The translations under genes and the position numbers were made by a program. From the NCBI GenBank assembly GCA_937874815.1, contig CALNBW010000240.1:1-17887 (forward strand): a DNA stretch of 17,887 nucleotides, given 5' to 3'. The stretch is from an uncultured Bacillota bacterium (GTDB taxonomy: Bacteria > Bacillota > UBA994 > UBA5500). The notes under the pieces were generated by a model, which was not told the origin of the DNA, did no database searches, and saw only the letters and a program-made list of their open reading frames with translations. Of the stretch, positions 6,710-14,238 are shown one piece after another. Position 1 is the first letter of the stretch. Every line of letters begins with the position of its first letter.

Positions 6710-8125
6710 ATGAAGCACGGGGTGATCAGCCAGGTTACTGGGCCGGTTGTCGACGTAAAATTCCCCGAGGGCGAGCTTCCCAAGATTCTGGATGCTCTGC
6801 GCATAGAAGCAACTTTGCCTAGCGGCACCCAGATTGACTTAACTGTAGAAGTCATGCACCATCTTGGCGACAATACGGTACGCTGTGTCGCTATGTCATC
6901 TACCGATGGTTTGGTGCGTGGCATGCAGGTGACTCACTTGGGCGGCCCCATTAGCGTGCCTGTAGGACGTGGGACCCTAGGGCGCATAGTGAACGTACTA
7001 GGGGAGCCAATTGATGAAAAAGGGCCGATTGAGAGCGAAACCAGATTGCCGATTCACCGGCCTGCCCCTTCGCTAGAGGAAATGGAACCGACCACGGAAA
7101 TGTTGGAAACAGGCATTAAGGTTGTTGACCTGCTTTGTCCTTATGCCCGTGGTGGTAAAATTGGTCTCTTCGGAGGTGCCGGTGTAGGCAAAACCGTCTT
7201 GATCATGGAGTATGTTCGCAACATCGCCACTGAGCATGGTGGATTTTCTGTCTTTGCCGGCGTGGGCGAGAGAACGCGCGAAGGTAATGACCTATATCTG
7301 GAGATGACCGATACGGGGGTTATCGACAAGACCGCTATGGTTTTTGGTCAGATGAACGAGCCGCCAGGCGCACGTATGCGTGTCGGACTGACGGGACTAA
7401 CCATGGCCGAGTATTTCCGTGACCAAGAAGGGCAAGACGTGTTGCTCTTTATCGATAATATTTTCCGTTTCGTGCAAGCTGGTTCAGAGGTTTCCACCTT
7501 GTTAGGCCGGATGCCATCAGCTGTTGGTTACCAGCCGACTTTGGCCACTGATATCGGTGCTTTGCAGGAGCGCATTACGACCACTAAAAAGGGGTCCATC
7601 ACGTCAGTGCAAGCCATCTATGTACCAGCTGACGACCTTACCGACCCGGCTCCGGCCACAACTTTTGCTCACTTAGATGCTACTACAGTGTTGTCGCGAC
7701 AAGTAGCAGAACTTGGGCTCTATCCGGCAGTTGACCCGCTCGACTCTTCATCACGTATTCTCGACCCGCGTTATGTGGGCCAAGAGCACTATGACGTGGC
7801 CCGCGGCGTGCAGCAAGTGTTGCAGCACTATCGCGAATTGCAGGATATCATCGCTATTCTGGGCATGGACGAGCTATCGGAAGAAGATAAATTAACGGTT
7901 GCTCGCGCTCGTAAGATCCAGCGCTTCTTGACTCAGCCGATGTTCGTGGCCGAACCATTCACTGGCCAGCCAGGAGTATATGTGCCAGTGCAGGAGACGG
8001 TGCGTGGCTTCCGCGAGATTCTTGACGGTAAGTATGATGATATCCCGGAAGAGGCTTTTATGATGGTCGGTACCATCGAGGAGGCTGTCAAGAAAGCCGA
8101 GGCTATGAAAGAGGACGACAAATGA
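6710..8125 (+). CDS. atpD: ATP synthase F1 subunit beta (catalytic)
   Basis: Catalytic subunit that makes or hydrolyses ATP. The 471-residue product carries Walker A GGAGVGKT (155-162), the catalytic glutamate segment GERTREGND (186-194, Glu187), Walker B LLFIDN (245-250, Asp249), and the DELSEED motif (387-393) that contacts gamma. Every catalytic element is intact. Strong ribosome site AAGGAGG lies about 8 nt before the ATG. The stop overlaps atpC in the ATGA arrangement. The gene is suitable as a phylogenetic marker for placing the host. Confidence 0.97.
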   Translation: MKHGVISQVTGPVVDVKFPEGELPKILDALRIEATLPSGTQIDLTVEVMHHLGDNTVRCVAMSSTDGLVRGMQVTHLGGPISVPVGRGTLGRIVNVLGEPIDEKGPIESETRLPIHRPAPSLEEMEPTTEMLETGIKVVDLLCPYARGGKIGLFGGAGVGKTVLIMEYVRNIATEHGGFSVFAGVGERTREGNDLYLEMTDTGVIDKTAMVFGQMNEPPGARMRVGLTGLTMAEYFRDQEGQDVLLFIDNIFRFVQAGSEVSTLLGRMPSAVGYQPTLATDIGALQERITTTKKGSITSVQAIYVPADDLTDPAPATTFAHLDATTVLSRQVAELGLYPAVDPLDSSSRILDPRYVGQEHYDVARGVQQVLQHYRELQDIIAILGMDELSEEDKLTVARARKIQRFLTQPMFVAEPFTGQPGVYVPVQETVRGFREILDGKYDDIPEEAFMMVGTIEEAVKKAEAMKEDDK

Positions 8126-8547
8126 GCTCGCTGCAGCTGGAAATAGTTACTCCTGAGCGCACAGTATTTAGTTGCGAGGCGAACATGGTCGTGGCTCAGA
8201 CTATAGATGGGCAAATTGGCGTTCTGCCCGGTCATATTCCCTTGGTAACGCCGCTAGCAACTGGCGTGATGCGCGTGCAGGTGGGGCCAGAGCAGGAGCA
8301 GAAGTTGGCCATTAGTGGTGGTTTCCTCGAAATGAGCCCAGATAACAAGCTAACTGTTTTGGCCCGAACCGCTGAGCTTGCCGAGGAAATCGATGTAGAC
8401 CGAGCACAACAGGCCCTTGCTCGGGCGGAAGAGCGACTCAACAGTAAATCAGAGAATATTGACATGGTGCGCGCTGAAACCGCCATGCGAAGAGCCTTAA
8501 CACGCTTGCGGGCAGCCGGTGCCGAGGACCAGCGGCATGGCCAATGA
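8122..8547 (+). CDS. atpC: ATP synthase F1 subunit epsilon
   Basis: Rotor subunit and regulator of ATPase activity. The 141-residue product has the N-terminal beta-sandwich (LEIVTPERTVFS at 6-17, DGQIGVLPGHIPLVTPL at 29-45, ISGGFLEM) and a C-terminal two-helix region rich in Ala, Arg and Glu (about 86-133). The latter is the part that can extend and inhibit hydrolysis in many bacteria. The ATGA overlap with atpD implies coupled translation. It is the last recognised gene of the operon; its own stop overlaps a possible small ORF, and a terminator follows about 85 bp later. Confidence 0.94.
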   Translation: MSSLQLEIVTPERTVFSCEANMVVAQTIDGQIGVLPGHIPLVTPLATGVMRVQVGPEQEQKLAISGGFLEMSPDNKLTVLARTAELAEEIDVDRAQQALARAEERLNSKSENIDMVRAETAMRRALTRLRAAGAEDQRHGQ

Positions 8548-8648
8548 TGCCAAGGTCCACCAGCAGGCGTAATGATGTGGCGGTGGTGATCACTACTACC
8601 GAACCGCACAAACAGGATGAAGTATTCATAGAACCGGGGAGAAGATAA
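8544..8648 (+). CDS. possible 34-residue small protein coupled to atpC
   Basis: An ATGATG at 8544-8549 overlaps the atpC TGA and opens a 34-codon frame ending in TAA at 8646-8648, inside the loop of the operon terminator. The product begins MMPRSTSRRN, has the hydrophobic patch DVAVVITTTEP, then a charged tail ending FIEPGRR. It has no membrane helix and no family I recognise. The start overlap is the same type used between other genes of this operon, which favours translation. Against it: no clear ribosome site of its own, and the short length makes chance likely. Confidence 0.35.
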   Translation: MMPRSTSRRNDVAVVITTTEPHKQDEVFIEPGRR

Positions 8649-8661
8649 CTCCTCGGTTTTT
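8632..8661 (+). terminator. intrinsic terminator of the atp operon
   Basis: AACCGGGGAG (8632-8641) pairs with CTCCTCGGTT (8649-8658) in a 10-bp stem with one G-T wobble, a 7-nt loop, and a run of five T (8657-8661). It closes the operon before ywmB, which probably has a separate promoter, though I see no clear hexamers in 8662-8715. Confidence 0.88.
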
Positions 8662-8731
8662 GCTTTCCACGTTTATTCCTGCGCTAAATGGTCATACTGT
8701 TAGCTGGAATTATTGTATGGGGGGAAAGCAA

Positions 8732-9493
8732 ATGCGTAAGTTTGCCGCAATACTGTTCGCTAGTATGTTGCTTTATGGAAGTGGCGTCGCTATTCAGGCC
8801 TATAAGGCCACGCCGCAGATCGATTTGGCGCAAGTATTGGCTGATACCGGTGCCGCCTTATTGGAGGCTACCGTTGATGCTTGGTGTGAGGTAAAAGAGC
8901 CGATCCATACACCCGAAGATGCGGGGCGCATTCTCAGTAAAGTGTTAGCCGGCATGGGCTTAGCCGATGTAGGGCCTATTCAACTGGAGAGTATCAGTGC
9001 GGCAGAAGAGTTTGGCCAGATTACTATGCGCGAAGCCAAAGTGGAGGCCCACTTAGCTGCTGGAATAACTCTTCTAGCGGCTGTCCAATCAACCGAAAGC
9101 GAAGGCCAGCAAGATACCTACCTGATGCTTAGCCTCTATGATCGGTCCGCCCGGCCAGATTTGCATGCCATGTATGCCTTACTCACCCGGGGAACAGCCA
9201 CTTTAGGGGCGAAACCGGAGCATGCTACCCAGCTGGTGGGCGTTTTGGAGGGACAGCTTTCTTCTGAACAGGTGGCCGAGCTAGTGGCTCAAATTATGCG
9301 GGGCACAGAAGCCGAGATGAAGAATATCTACCAGAACGGACCTTTAGTATCTGTCAGTGGCTATTCCGCGCGCCTAGACACCCATATCTATGGCAAAGGA
9401 CTAGCTAATATCAACCTCGCCATGCGCTACAACGCAGATGAGAACAACACGCGGATTTACTTGGGCTGCCCTAGTGTCTGGGAGTCCATTTAA
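8732..9493 (+). CDS. ywmB: YwmB-like exported protein (DUF1779)
   Basis: A 253-residue protein with an N-terminal signal or anchor segment (KFAAILFASMLLYGSGVAIQA, about 3-23) and an otherwise soluble alpha/beta body. The assignment to the YwmB family rests on size, signal segment and gene order: in Bacillus subtilis ywmB lies between the atp operon and murAA-spoIID, the same order as here. The family fold resembles the TATA-binding-protein fold, but a cell-surface role is more likely; function is not established. The frame runs back to 8660, but GGGGGGAAAG before the ATG at 8732 marks the start and yields the signal segment at the N-terminus. murA begins 10 nt after the stop. Confidence 0.75.
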   Translation: MRKFAAILFASMLLYGSGVAIQAYKATPQIDLAQVLADTGAALLEATVDAWCEVKEPIHTPEDAGRILSKVLAGMGLADVGPIQLESISAAEEFGQITMREAKVEAHLAAGITLLAAVQSTESEGQQDTYLMLSLYDRSARPDLHAMYALLTRGTATLGAKPEHATQLVGVLEGQLSSEQVAELVAQIMRGTEAEMKNIYQNGPLVSVSGYSARLDTHIYGKGLANINLAMRYNADENNTRIYLGCPSVWESI

Positions 9494-9503
9494 GAGAGAA
9501 TCC

Positions 9504-10766
9504 ATGACTAGCATTCTCATTCAAGGGGGGCAGCAATTGCAGGGCCACGTGACGATTAGCGGTGCCAAGAATGCAGCGCTGCCAATTTTGGCCGCATCCG
9601 TATTAGCAGCAGTCGGCGAGAGTCGGTTGACGCCAGTTCCTTGGCTAAATGACGTCATGGTCATGCTTGATTTGCTCCAATCATTGGGGGCGCAGGTTGA
9701 AACCGATGGTGTGGGCACCGTTTTTGTGCGGGCCCACGATCTGCCGGGCTGGGAAGCTCCCTACGAATTGGTTAACCGTATGCGGGCATCCGTGTTAATC
9801 ATGGGGCCGCTTTTGGCCCGTTTGGGCAGGGCCCGCATTTCCTTGCCAGGGGGCTGCGCCATCGGCAGCAGGCCTATCGATTTACACCTAAGAGGTTTTG
9901 TGGCCTTAGGGGCTGAGGTGAAGTCGAACCACGGCTATGTGGAAGCCAGCGCCAAGCAGTTACGGGGGGCTCACATCTATCTTGACTATCCCAGCGTAGG
10001 GGCAACCGAGAACATCATGATGGCTGCTACCTTAGCCCAAGGAACTACCGTTTTGGAAAATGCGGCAGCCGAGCCGGAGATCGTGAACCTGGCCCATTTT
10101 CTCAATAATATGGGTGCACGGGTTTCTGGTTTTGGTACGGATCGCATTGAAATCCAGGGAGTAGAGCACTTAGCCGGTGCAGCGCAAACCATCATCCCAG
10201 ACCGTATTGAAGCAGCCACCTATCTCATAGCGGCCGTGCTGGGGCAAGGCAGAGTGACAGTTTCACCGGTTGATTGCTCCAGTTTACAGGCCGTCCTGGC
10301 CAAACTGCGCCAGGCTGGCTGTAATATTGTCAGCGAGCAAGAAAATACGCTAACTGTGTTGCCTACGAGCGCCCTCAAGGCCATTGATGCGCAGACAATG
10401 CCCTATCCCGGTTTTCCTACCGATCTACAACCCCAATTGTTAGCATTGCTGACCCAAGCCAATGGTGCCAGCTTGATCACCGAAACCGTCTTTGAAAACC
10501 GTTTTCAGCACGTGCCTGAGCTTTGCCGCATGGGGGCCCAGATAAGAATAAGCGGCCACCAGGCCTTAGTGCGGGGGCCTAGCCCGTTGACCAGTGCCAC
10601 TGTAGCCGCCAGCGACTTGCGCGCCGGCGCGGCTTTAGTGTTAGCGGGCCTGGTAGCCAATGGGCAAACAACCGTCACTAATGCCTTTCACATCGACCGC
10701 GGCTATGAACAAATTGTGGAGAAACTGCGCGCGCTGGGCGCAATTATTGAACGTATTCCTGATTGA
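9504..10766 (+). CDS. murA: UDP-N-acetylglucosamine 1-carboxyvinyltransferase MurA
   Basis: First committed step of peptidoglycan synthesis: transfers enolpyruvate from PEP to UDP-GlcNAc in the cytoplasm. The 420-residue product is of normal length. Visible features are ISGAKNAALPILAAS (18-32, Lys22), RMRASVLIMGPLLARLG (92-108), and the active-site loop GGCAIGSRPIDLHLRG (116-131) with Cys118. Cys118 is the nucleophile that fosfomycin alkylates, so the enzyme is predicted fosfomycin-sensitive. The C-terminal DLRAGAALVLAGL and HIDRGYE motifs are present. The open frame extends to 9438 inside ywmB, but the ATG at 9504 gives the canonical N-terminus; its ribosome site (AGAGAG) is weak. Linkage to spoIID suggests the murAA-type paralogue. 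Confidence 0.96.
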   Translation: MTSILIQGGQQLQGHVTISGAKNAALPILAASVLAAVGESRLTPVPWLNDVMVMLDLLQSLGAQVETDGVGTVFVRAHDLPGWEAPYELVNRMRASVLIMGPLLARLGRARISLPGGCAIGSRPIDLHLRGFVALGAEVKSNHGYVEASAKQLRGAHIYLDYPSVGATENIMMAATLAQGTTVLENAAAEPEIVNLAHFLNNMGARVSGFGTDRIEIQGVEHLAGAAQTIIPDRIEAATYLIAAVLGQGRVTVSPVDCSSLQAVLAKLRQAGCNIVSEQENTLTVLPTSALKAIDAQTMPYPGFPTDLQPQLLALLTQANGASLITETVFENRFQHVPELCRMGAQIRISGHQALVRGPSPLTSATVAASDLRAGAALVLAGLVANGQTTVTNAFHIDRGYEQIVEKLRALGAIIERIPD

Positions 10767-10809
10767 TCCGGGGTACTCCGCCCTCCCCACGCCTTAGGGG
10801 TATCTGTAG

Positions 10810-10833
10810 GGGCGAGACCCTGTCTCGCCCTTT
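10810..10833. repeat. REP-like palindrome / possible murA terminator
   Basis: GGGCGAGAC (10810-10818) and GTCTCGCCC (10822-10830) form a perfect 9-bp stem around the 3-nt loop CCT, followed by TTT. The arrangement GTAGGGGCGA...TCGCCC resembles dispersed palindromic (REP-like) elements that I recall from many Firmicute and cyanobacterial genomes. That recall has not been checked. The hairpin could also act as a weak terminator between murA and spoIID. Confidence 0.5.
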
Positions 10834-10856
10834 CTCAGTGCCCACAATTCGCTCAG

Positions 10857-10884
10857 TCATATTTCCGAGGCCCGTCCAATATCT
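10857..10884 (+). promoter_or_regulatory. possible sigma-E promoter of spoIID
   Basis: GTCATATTT around TCATATT (10857-10863) is a near-ideal sigma-E -35 element. Known spoIID genes are transcribed by the mother-cell factor sigma-E. The matching -10 is poor: 13 bp downstream lies CAATATCT (10877-10884), which shares only about three positions with CATACAAT. The site is 42 bp ahead of the spoIID start. Confidence 0.35.
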
Positions 10885-10925
10885 ATTAGGTGAAGTGAAC
10901 TTGAGTCAAGGGGGGCCCGAACCCA

Positions 10926-11909
10926 GTGCGACCAGTGCTTGGACTATTCCTAGGGGTTACTTTAGTGATTCTCATTTTGCCAGCAATGATTGTGGGTAGC
11001 TGGGAGAAGGTGGCACCAACTCCGATCGTGCAACCAACAGAGACCAAGATTCAACTCTATGTTAGCGGCAGTAAGCAACTCATCTCTATCAGCCTAGAGG
11101 AATACGTGAAGGGTGTGTTGGCGGCGGAAATGCCCGCCTCTTTTCATCTGGAAGCACTAAAAGCCCAAGCTGTTGCCGCGCGTACCTACGCCGTCAAACG
11201 GGCTAGCGCTTTTGGTGGCAAGGGTTGCGACGCCCATCCCCAGGCCGATCTCTGCGATGACCCCGGCCACTGTCAAGCCTGGCTGCCAGCCGCCGAACTA
11301 CAGACCAAGTGGGGTATGCTTGAGTATCAGAATTACTGGAGCAAGATCTGCCAAGCAGTGGACTCCACAGCGGGCGAGATAATCACTTATCAGGGAGTAG
11401 TTATTGATCCCCTCTTCCATTCAACTTGTGGCGGACGCACCGAAGCTGCCGATGCTGTCTGGCAGCAGCCCTATCCCTATCTGGTGCCAGTGGAATGCCC
11501 TTACTGCCAGCATTCGCCTAAGCTAAAAACCGAACAACGCTATAGTTTAGCAACCTTTGCAGCCACTTTGCATGGGCTCGATGGCTCAATCGCTGTCACA
11601 GCGCAAGCGCTGCAGTCCAAGTCGTCAAGTTTTGCTATATCTAAGCAGACTGCGACCGGCAGGGTAGACACTGTCACCCTCGGTGGAAAGAGTCTGAAAG
11701 CTACCACGGTGCGCTCTGCGCTAGGGCTAAACTCCACCCGTTTCAGCCACAAGGTCGAAGGCGACCAGATTGTTTTTTCTGTGCAAGGTTACGGGCACGG
11801 GGTGGGCATGTGCCAGTATGGCGCCGACGGCATGGGGCAGGCAGGGTATGATTACCGGGCCATTTTGAAGTATTACTATCACGGAACACAGACAACCAGA
11901 ATTCGCTAG
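10926..11909 (+). CDS. spoIID: stage II sporulation protein D (lytic transglycosylase)
   Basis: Peptidoglycan lytic transglycosylase needed for engulfment of the forespore. It acts outside the mother-cell membrane and works with SpoIIP and SpoIIM. The 327-residue product has an N-terminal membrane anchor (about 3-24), then the SpoIID domain: LEEYVKGVLAAEMP (57-70) with Glu68 as the probable catalytic residue, ALKAQAVAARTYAVKR (77-92), a Cys-rich insert and the STCGGRTE segment, and GYGHGVGMCQYGADGM near the end. The start is GTG at 10926, 10 nt after AAGGGGGG (10908-10915); no ATG lies nearby. Adjacent murA and ywmB match the Bacillus order. The gene marks the host as a spore former. The usual neighbours spoIIQ/spoIIID are not next to it here. 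Confidence 0.94.
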   Translation: MRPVLGLFLGVTLVILILPAMIVGSWEKVAPTPIVQPTETKIQLYVSGSKQLISISLEEYVKGVLAAEMPASFHLEALKAQAVAARTYAVKRASAFGGKGCDAHPQADLCDDPGHCQAWLPAAELQTKWGMLEYQNYWSKICQAVDSTAGEIITYQGVVIDPLFHSTCGGRTEAADAVWQQPYPYLVPVECPYCQHSPKLKTEQRYSLATFAATLHGLDGSIAVTAQALQSKSSSFAISKQTATGRVDTVTLGGKSLKATTVRSALGLNSTRFSHKVEGDQIVFSVQGYGHGVGMCQYGADGMGQAGYDYRAILKYYYHGTQTTRIR

Positions 11910-11956
11910 GTGGCTAGTTTTGTTCTCCGTTAATTAGCATCAAGTAATAATCCTCT

Positions 11957-11994
11957 TGTCGAAGATAGTCTTATTCTGTCGAATAGCGTATAAT
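11957..11994 (+). promoter_or_regulatory. kinase promoter region with two Spo0A boxes
   Basis: Two perfect Spo0A-box heptamers, TGTCGAA, lie at 11957-11963 and 11977-11983 in the same orientation, 20 bp apart (about two helical turns). A perfect -10, TATAAT, follows at 11989-11994. The -35 position (11966-11971, TAGTCT) is poor, as at Spo0A-activated sigma-A promoters. One box sits just upstream of the -35 position and the other between -35 and -10; the latter could instead repress. Control of the following kinase by Spo0A is inferred. Confidence 0.55.
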
Positions 11995-12048
11995 AATTAT
12001 GACTAGACGGATGTTTTTCCCGCTGGTACGGTAAAAAGAGGTGATTAA

Positions 12049-13149
12049 ATGCAATCTGTGTTACGCAGTAATGATAGGCAACAACAGCATTTGTCTCTGC
12101 AGATGAAACAAGCCCAAATCGCCTGGGTAATGGAGAATATCCCCGGCGGGCTAATTGCTATAGATAATCAGGAGACCATTACTTTCTTTAGCTGTCCTGC
12201 TTTTAAGGGTTTAGGTTGCACGCCCGCCACTATGCTGGGTCACCATATCAGCGTTTTTCACCAGCGTTTTGGCGCTCCTAGCGAAACCTCGCCCTTGCTA
12301 GATGCTTTACATAAAGGAACTGAATCGCGGCGTGTCAGCCATCGCCTTGGGCGCTACTTCGAGGCAGTGAATAGTCCCTTAGTGGATGAGCAGGGTGAAA
12401 TCCAGGGCGCGGTATGCTTGTTTATTGACGTTACCGAGAGGGTCCTGCAGGACCGTGAGTTAAAACGTCTGGAGAAGGCGCAAATGGTGGGGCAATTGGC
12501 AGCGAGCCTTAGCCATGAAATCCGCAACCCTCTGGCCATAGTGCGGGGGCATCTGCAGTTCCTGAGTACTACAGAAGAACAGGCAGCGTTGCGCGGGCAA
12601 TATGAGATGATGGTGGAGCAACTCGACCGTGTTAATACTATGCTACAAGACTTCTTAGATTTGGCTAAGGAACGGCTGAAGCAGTCAGCGCCCCATTCAT
12701 TATCTGCCATTGTCGCCCGGATACGGCCGATGCTAGAAAGTGAGGCCTACTTGGCTGGGGTAACCCTCAGCATTGAACTCGAAGAAACGCCAGAATTCCT
12801 GCTATGTCCGGATGATATCCACCAATTACTGCTTAATCTCTATCGCAACGCTTTAGAGGCTACACCGCCGGGAGGCACGGTCTCTATGAGGGTGGGCTTA
12901 TCTGCTGCACAGCAGCCTTATTTCGAGGTCTGCGATACCGGTTGTGGCATGGCCCCAGAAATGCTCGCTAAAATAGGTACCCCCTTCATGACAACCAAAT
13001 CCCATGGCACCGGCTTAGGCTTGCTGCAGTGCGTGAACATCTGTAAATCGTATACTGCCGACTTCTCTATCCGGTCTCAACCGCGGCAAGGTACCTGTGT
13101 GACAGTATGTTTCCCTGCAACGGACGAATCCTGTCGCCCGGCCCCTTGA
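12049..13149 (+). CDS. soluble PAS-domain sensor histidine kinase, sporulation-kinase-like
   Basis: A 366-residue cytosolic kinase without membrane segments. A PAS domain occupies about 24-132 (ending FIDVTERVL). The dimerisation domain has the phospho-acceptor His156 in SLSHEIRNPLAIVRGHLQFL (153-172). The ATPase domain has an N box (LLLNLYRNALEAT, 260-272), G1 DTGCGM (296-301), an F box (TPFMTTK, 311-317) and G2 GTGLGL (320-325). All catalytic parts are present. The HEIRNPL...GHLQFL form resembles Bacillus KinA/KinE-type kinases. No response regulator is adjacent, so it is an orphan kinase, as sporulation kinases often are. AGAGGTGAT precedes the ATG at good spacing. With the Spo0A boxes upstream I infer a role in feeding phosphate to Spo0F/Spo0A; other targets cannot be excluded. 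Confidence 0.85.
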   Translation: MQSVLRSNDRQQQHLSLQMKQAQIAWVMENIPGGLIAIDNQETITFFSCPAFKGLGCTPATMLGHHISVFHQRFGAPSETSPLLDALHKGTESRRVSHRLGRYFEAVNSPLVDEQGEIQGAVCLFIDVTERVLQDRELKRLEKAQMVGQLAASLSHEIRNPLAIVRGHLQFLSTTEEQAALRGQYEMMVEQLDRVNTMLQDFLDLAKERLKQSAPHSLSAIVARIRPMLESEAYLAGVTLSIELEETPEFLLCPDDIHQLLLNLYRNALEATPPGGTVSMRVGLSAAQQPYFEVCDTGCGMAPEMLAKIGTPFMTTKSHGTGLGLLQCVNICKSYTADFSIRSQPRQGTCVTVCFPATDESCRPAP

Positions 13150-13205
13150 CTCCTTGGTTGCGATAGGCTACTGTCAAAACAGTCAAAAGGACGGGAGGGT
13201 GTCTC

Positions 13206-14165
13206 ATGAATTTTGCAGATCGCTTAATCGCTGCTACCAAAATAAAGAAGAGCCATGTAGTCGTCGGGCTCGACCCGCGCTGGTCAGCCTTGCCACCTCA
13301 ATTGAAGACTACAGCTACCGTACATAATGAGCTGGGGCCGCAAGCAGCTGCTCTAGCTTTTTATCAGTTTGGACGCGCCATCATTGATGCCGTGCACGAT
13401 GTTGCCGTAGCCATCAAGCCCCAGCTAGCCTTCTATGAGCAATATGGCCCTTGGGGCATGCATGCTCTAGTACAAACGGTTGAATATGCGAGGCAACAGG
13501 GTCTGCTCGTGATTGCCGATGCTAAACGGGGCGATATCGGCAGCACAGCTGTGGCCTATGCCCAAGCCTATATAGGCGGTTTGGCTGCTACCGACGAGCC
13601 GGCATGGTCACTCCAGGCCGATGCGGTGACAGTCAACGCCTATTTGGGGAGCGACGGCGTTAACCCTTTTGTACAGGCTGGGGCCGCCACCGGCAGCGGC
13701 ATTTTCGCCTTAGTTAAGACCTCCAATCAGTCGTCTGGCGAGTTGCAGGATCAACTGATCGAGGGTGAGCCGGTGTACGCGAAAATGGCGCGTATGGTAA
13801 ACGCCTGGGGGAAAGACTTAGTTGGCAACGAAGGCTATTCCAGCGTGGGTGCCGTAGTCGGCGCTACCTACCCCGAGGAAGCCGCGCAGTTGCGCCAGCT
13901 GATGCCGCAAGCGATATTCCTAGTCCCAGGCTATGGTGCCCAAGGTGGTAGCGCCCAGGATGTGCTGCCCGCGTTCAACCCAGATGGCCTAGGTGCAGTT
14001 GTCAGCTCTTCGCGCGGTATCATCTTCGCTTACCAGCAAGACCCGCAATACGGAGCCGAGGAGTATGCCGACGCCGCTCGCGCCGCTGCCATTCGCATGC
14101 GCGACGATATCAACCACGCCCTCGCTACCCGCCTGGACCACGGGGACGTACACTTGGACCAGTAA
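13206..14165 (+). CDS. pyrF: orotidine 5'-phosphate decarboxylase, type 2
   Basis: Last step of de novo UMP synthesis: decarboxylates OMP in the cytoplasm. The 319-residue product has VVGLDPRWSALP (19-30), the substrate-contact stretch AIKPQLAFYEQYG (69-81), and the catalytic DAKRGDIGSTA (105-115) with Lys107 between Asp105 and Asp110. The long form with insertions (about 270-320 residues) is the type-2 subfamily rather than the 230-residue type 1. GGGAGGG lies upstream of the ATG. It stands alone, without other pyr genes in the window. Its final codons and stop (from 14158) coincide with the left end of an inverted repeat found again at 17787-17853, so a later insertion may have occurred exactly at its 3' end. 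Confidence 0.95.
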   Translation: MNFADRLIAATKIKKSHVVVGLDPRWSALPPQLKTTATVHNELGPQAAALAFYQFGRAIIDAVHDVAVAIKPQLAFYEQYGPWGMHALVQTVEYARQQGLLVIADAKRGDIGSTAVAYAQAYIGGLAATDEPAWSLQADAVTVNAYLGSDGVNPFVQAGAATGSGIFALVKTSNQSSGELQDQLIEGEPVYAKMARMVNAWGKDLVGNEGYSSVGAVVGATYPEEAAQLRQLMPQAIFLVPGYGAQGGSAQDVLPAFNPDGLGAVVSSSRGIIFAYQQDPQYGAEEYADAARAAAIRMRDDINHALATRLDHGDVHLDQ

Positions 14166-14233
14166 ATAATTGCCAAGCCAGCCCAGCCAGCCGTGGGGAC
14201 GGTCGCCTTGGCTGGCTGGAGCCCCCCGAACCC
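14158..14233. repeat. inverted repeat, left outer arm
   Basis: From the last base pairs of pyrF onward this stretch matches the reverse complement of 17787-17853. ACCAGTAAATAATTGCCAAG, the following CCAGCC, and GTGGGGACGGTCGCCTTG are shared, as is CGAACCCT at the inner end. The left arm has 9 extra bases (a CAGCCAGCC duplication). With the right arm it bounds a 3.7-kb segment holding the exporter and the secreted-protein gene. The core with GTGGGGACGG resembles dispersed palindromic repeats I recall from other Firmicutes, unchecked. Confidence 0.8.
14183..14219. terminator. strong hairpin after pyrF
   Basis: CCAGCCAGCC (14183-14192) and GGCTGGCTGG (14210-14219) pair perfectly over 10 bp around a 17-nt loop. 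No T-run follows, so termination is only possible. The stem depends partly on the 9-base duplication present in this arm but not in the right-hand copy. Confidence 0.5.
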
Positions 14234-14238
14234 TCGCT

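Noticed and set aside
8232..8609. Minus-strand ORFs over atpC
   Set aside because: Antisense to conserved atpC codons, low-complexity Ser/Ala/Arg products, no ribosome site.
11898..11922. CTAG-GTGG-CTAG-TTTT as a spoIID terminator
   Set aside because: Only a 4-bp stem of low stability; not enough to call.
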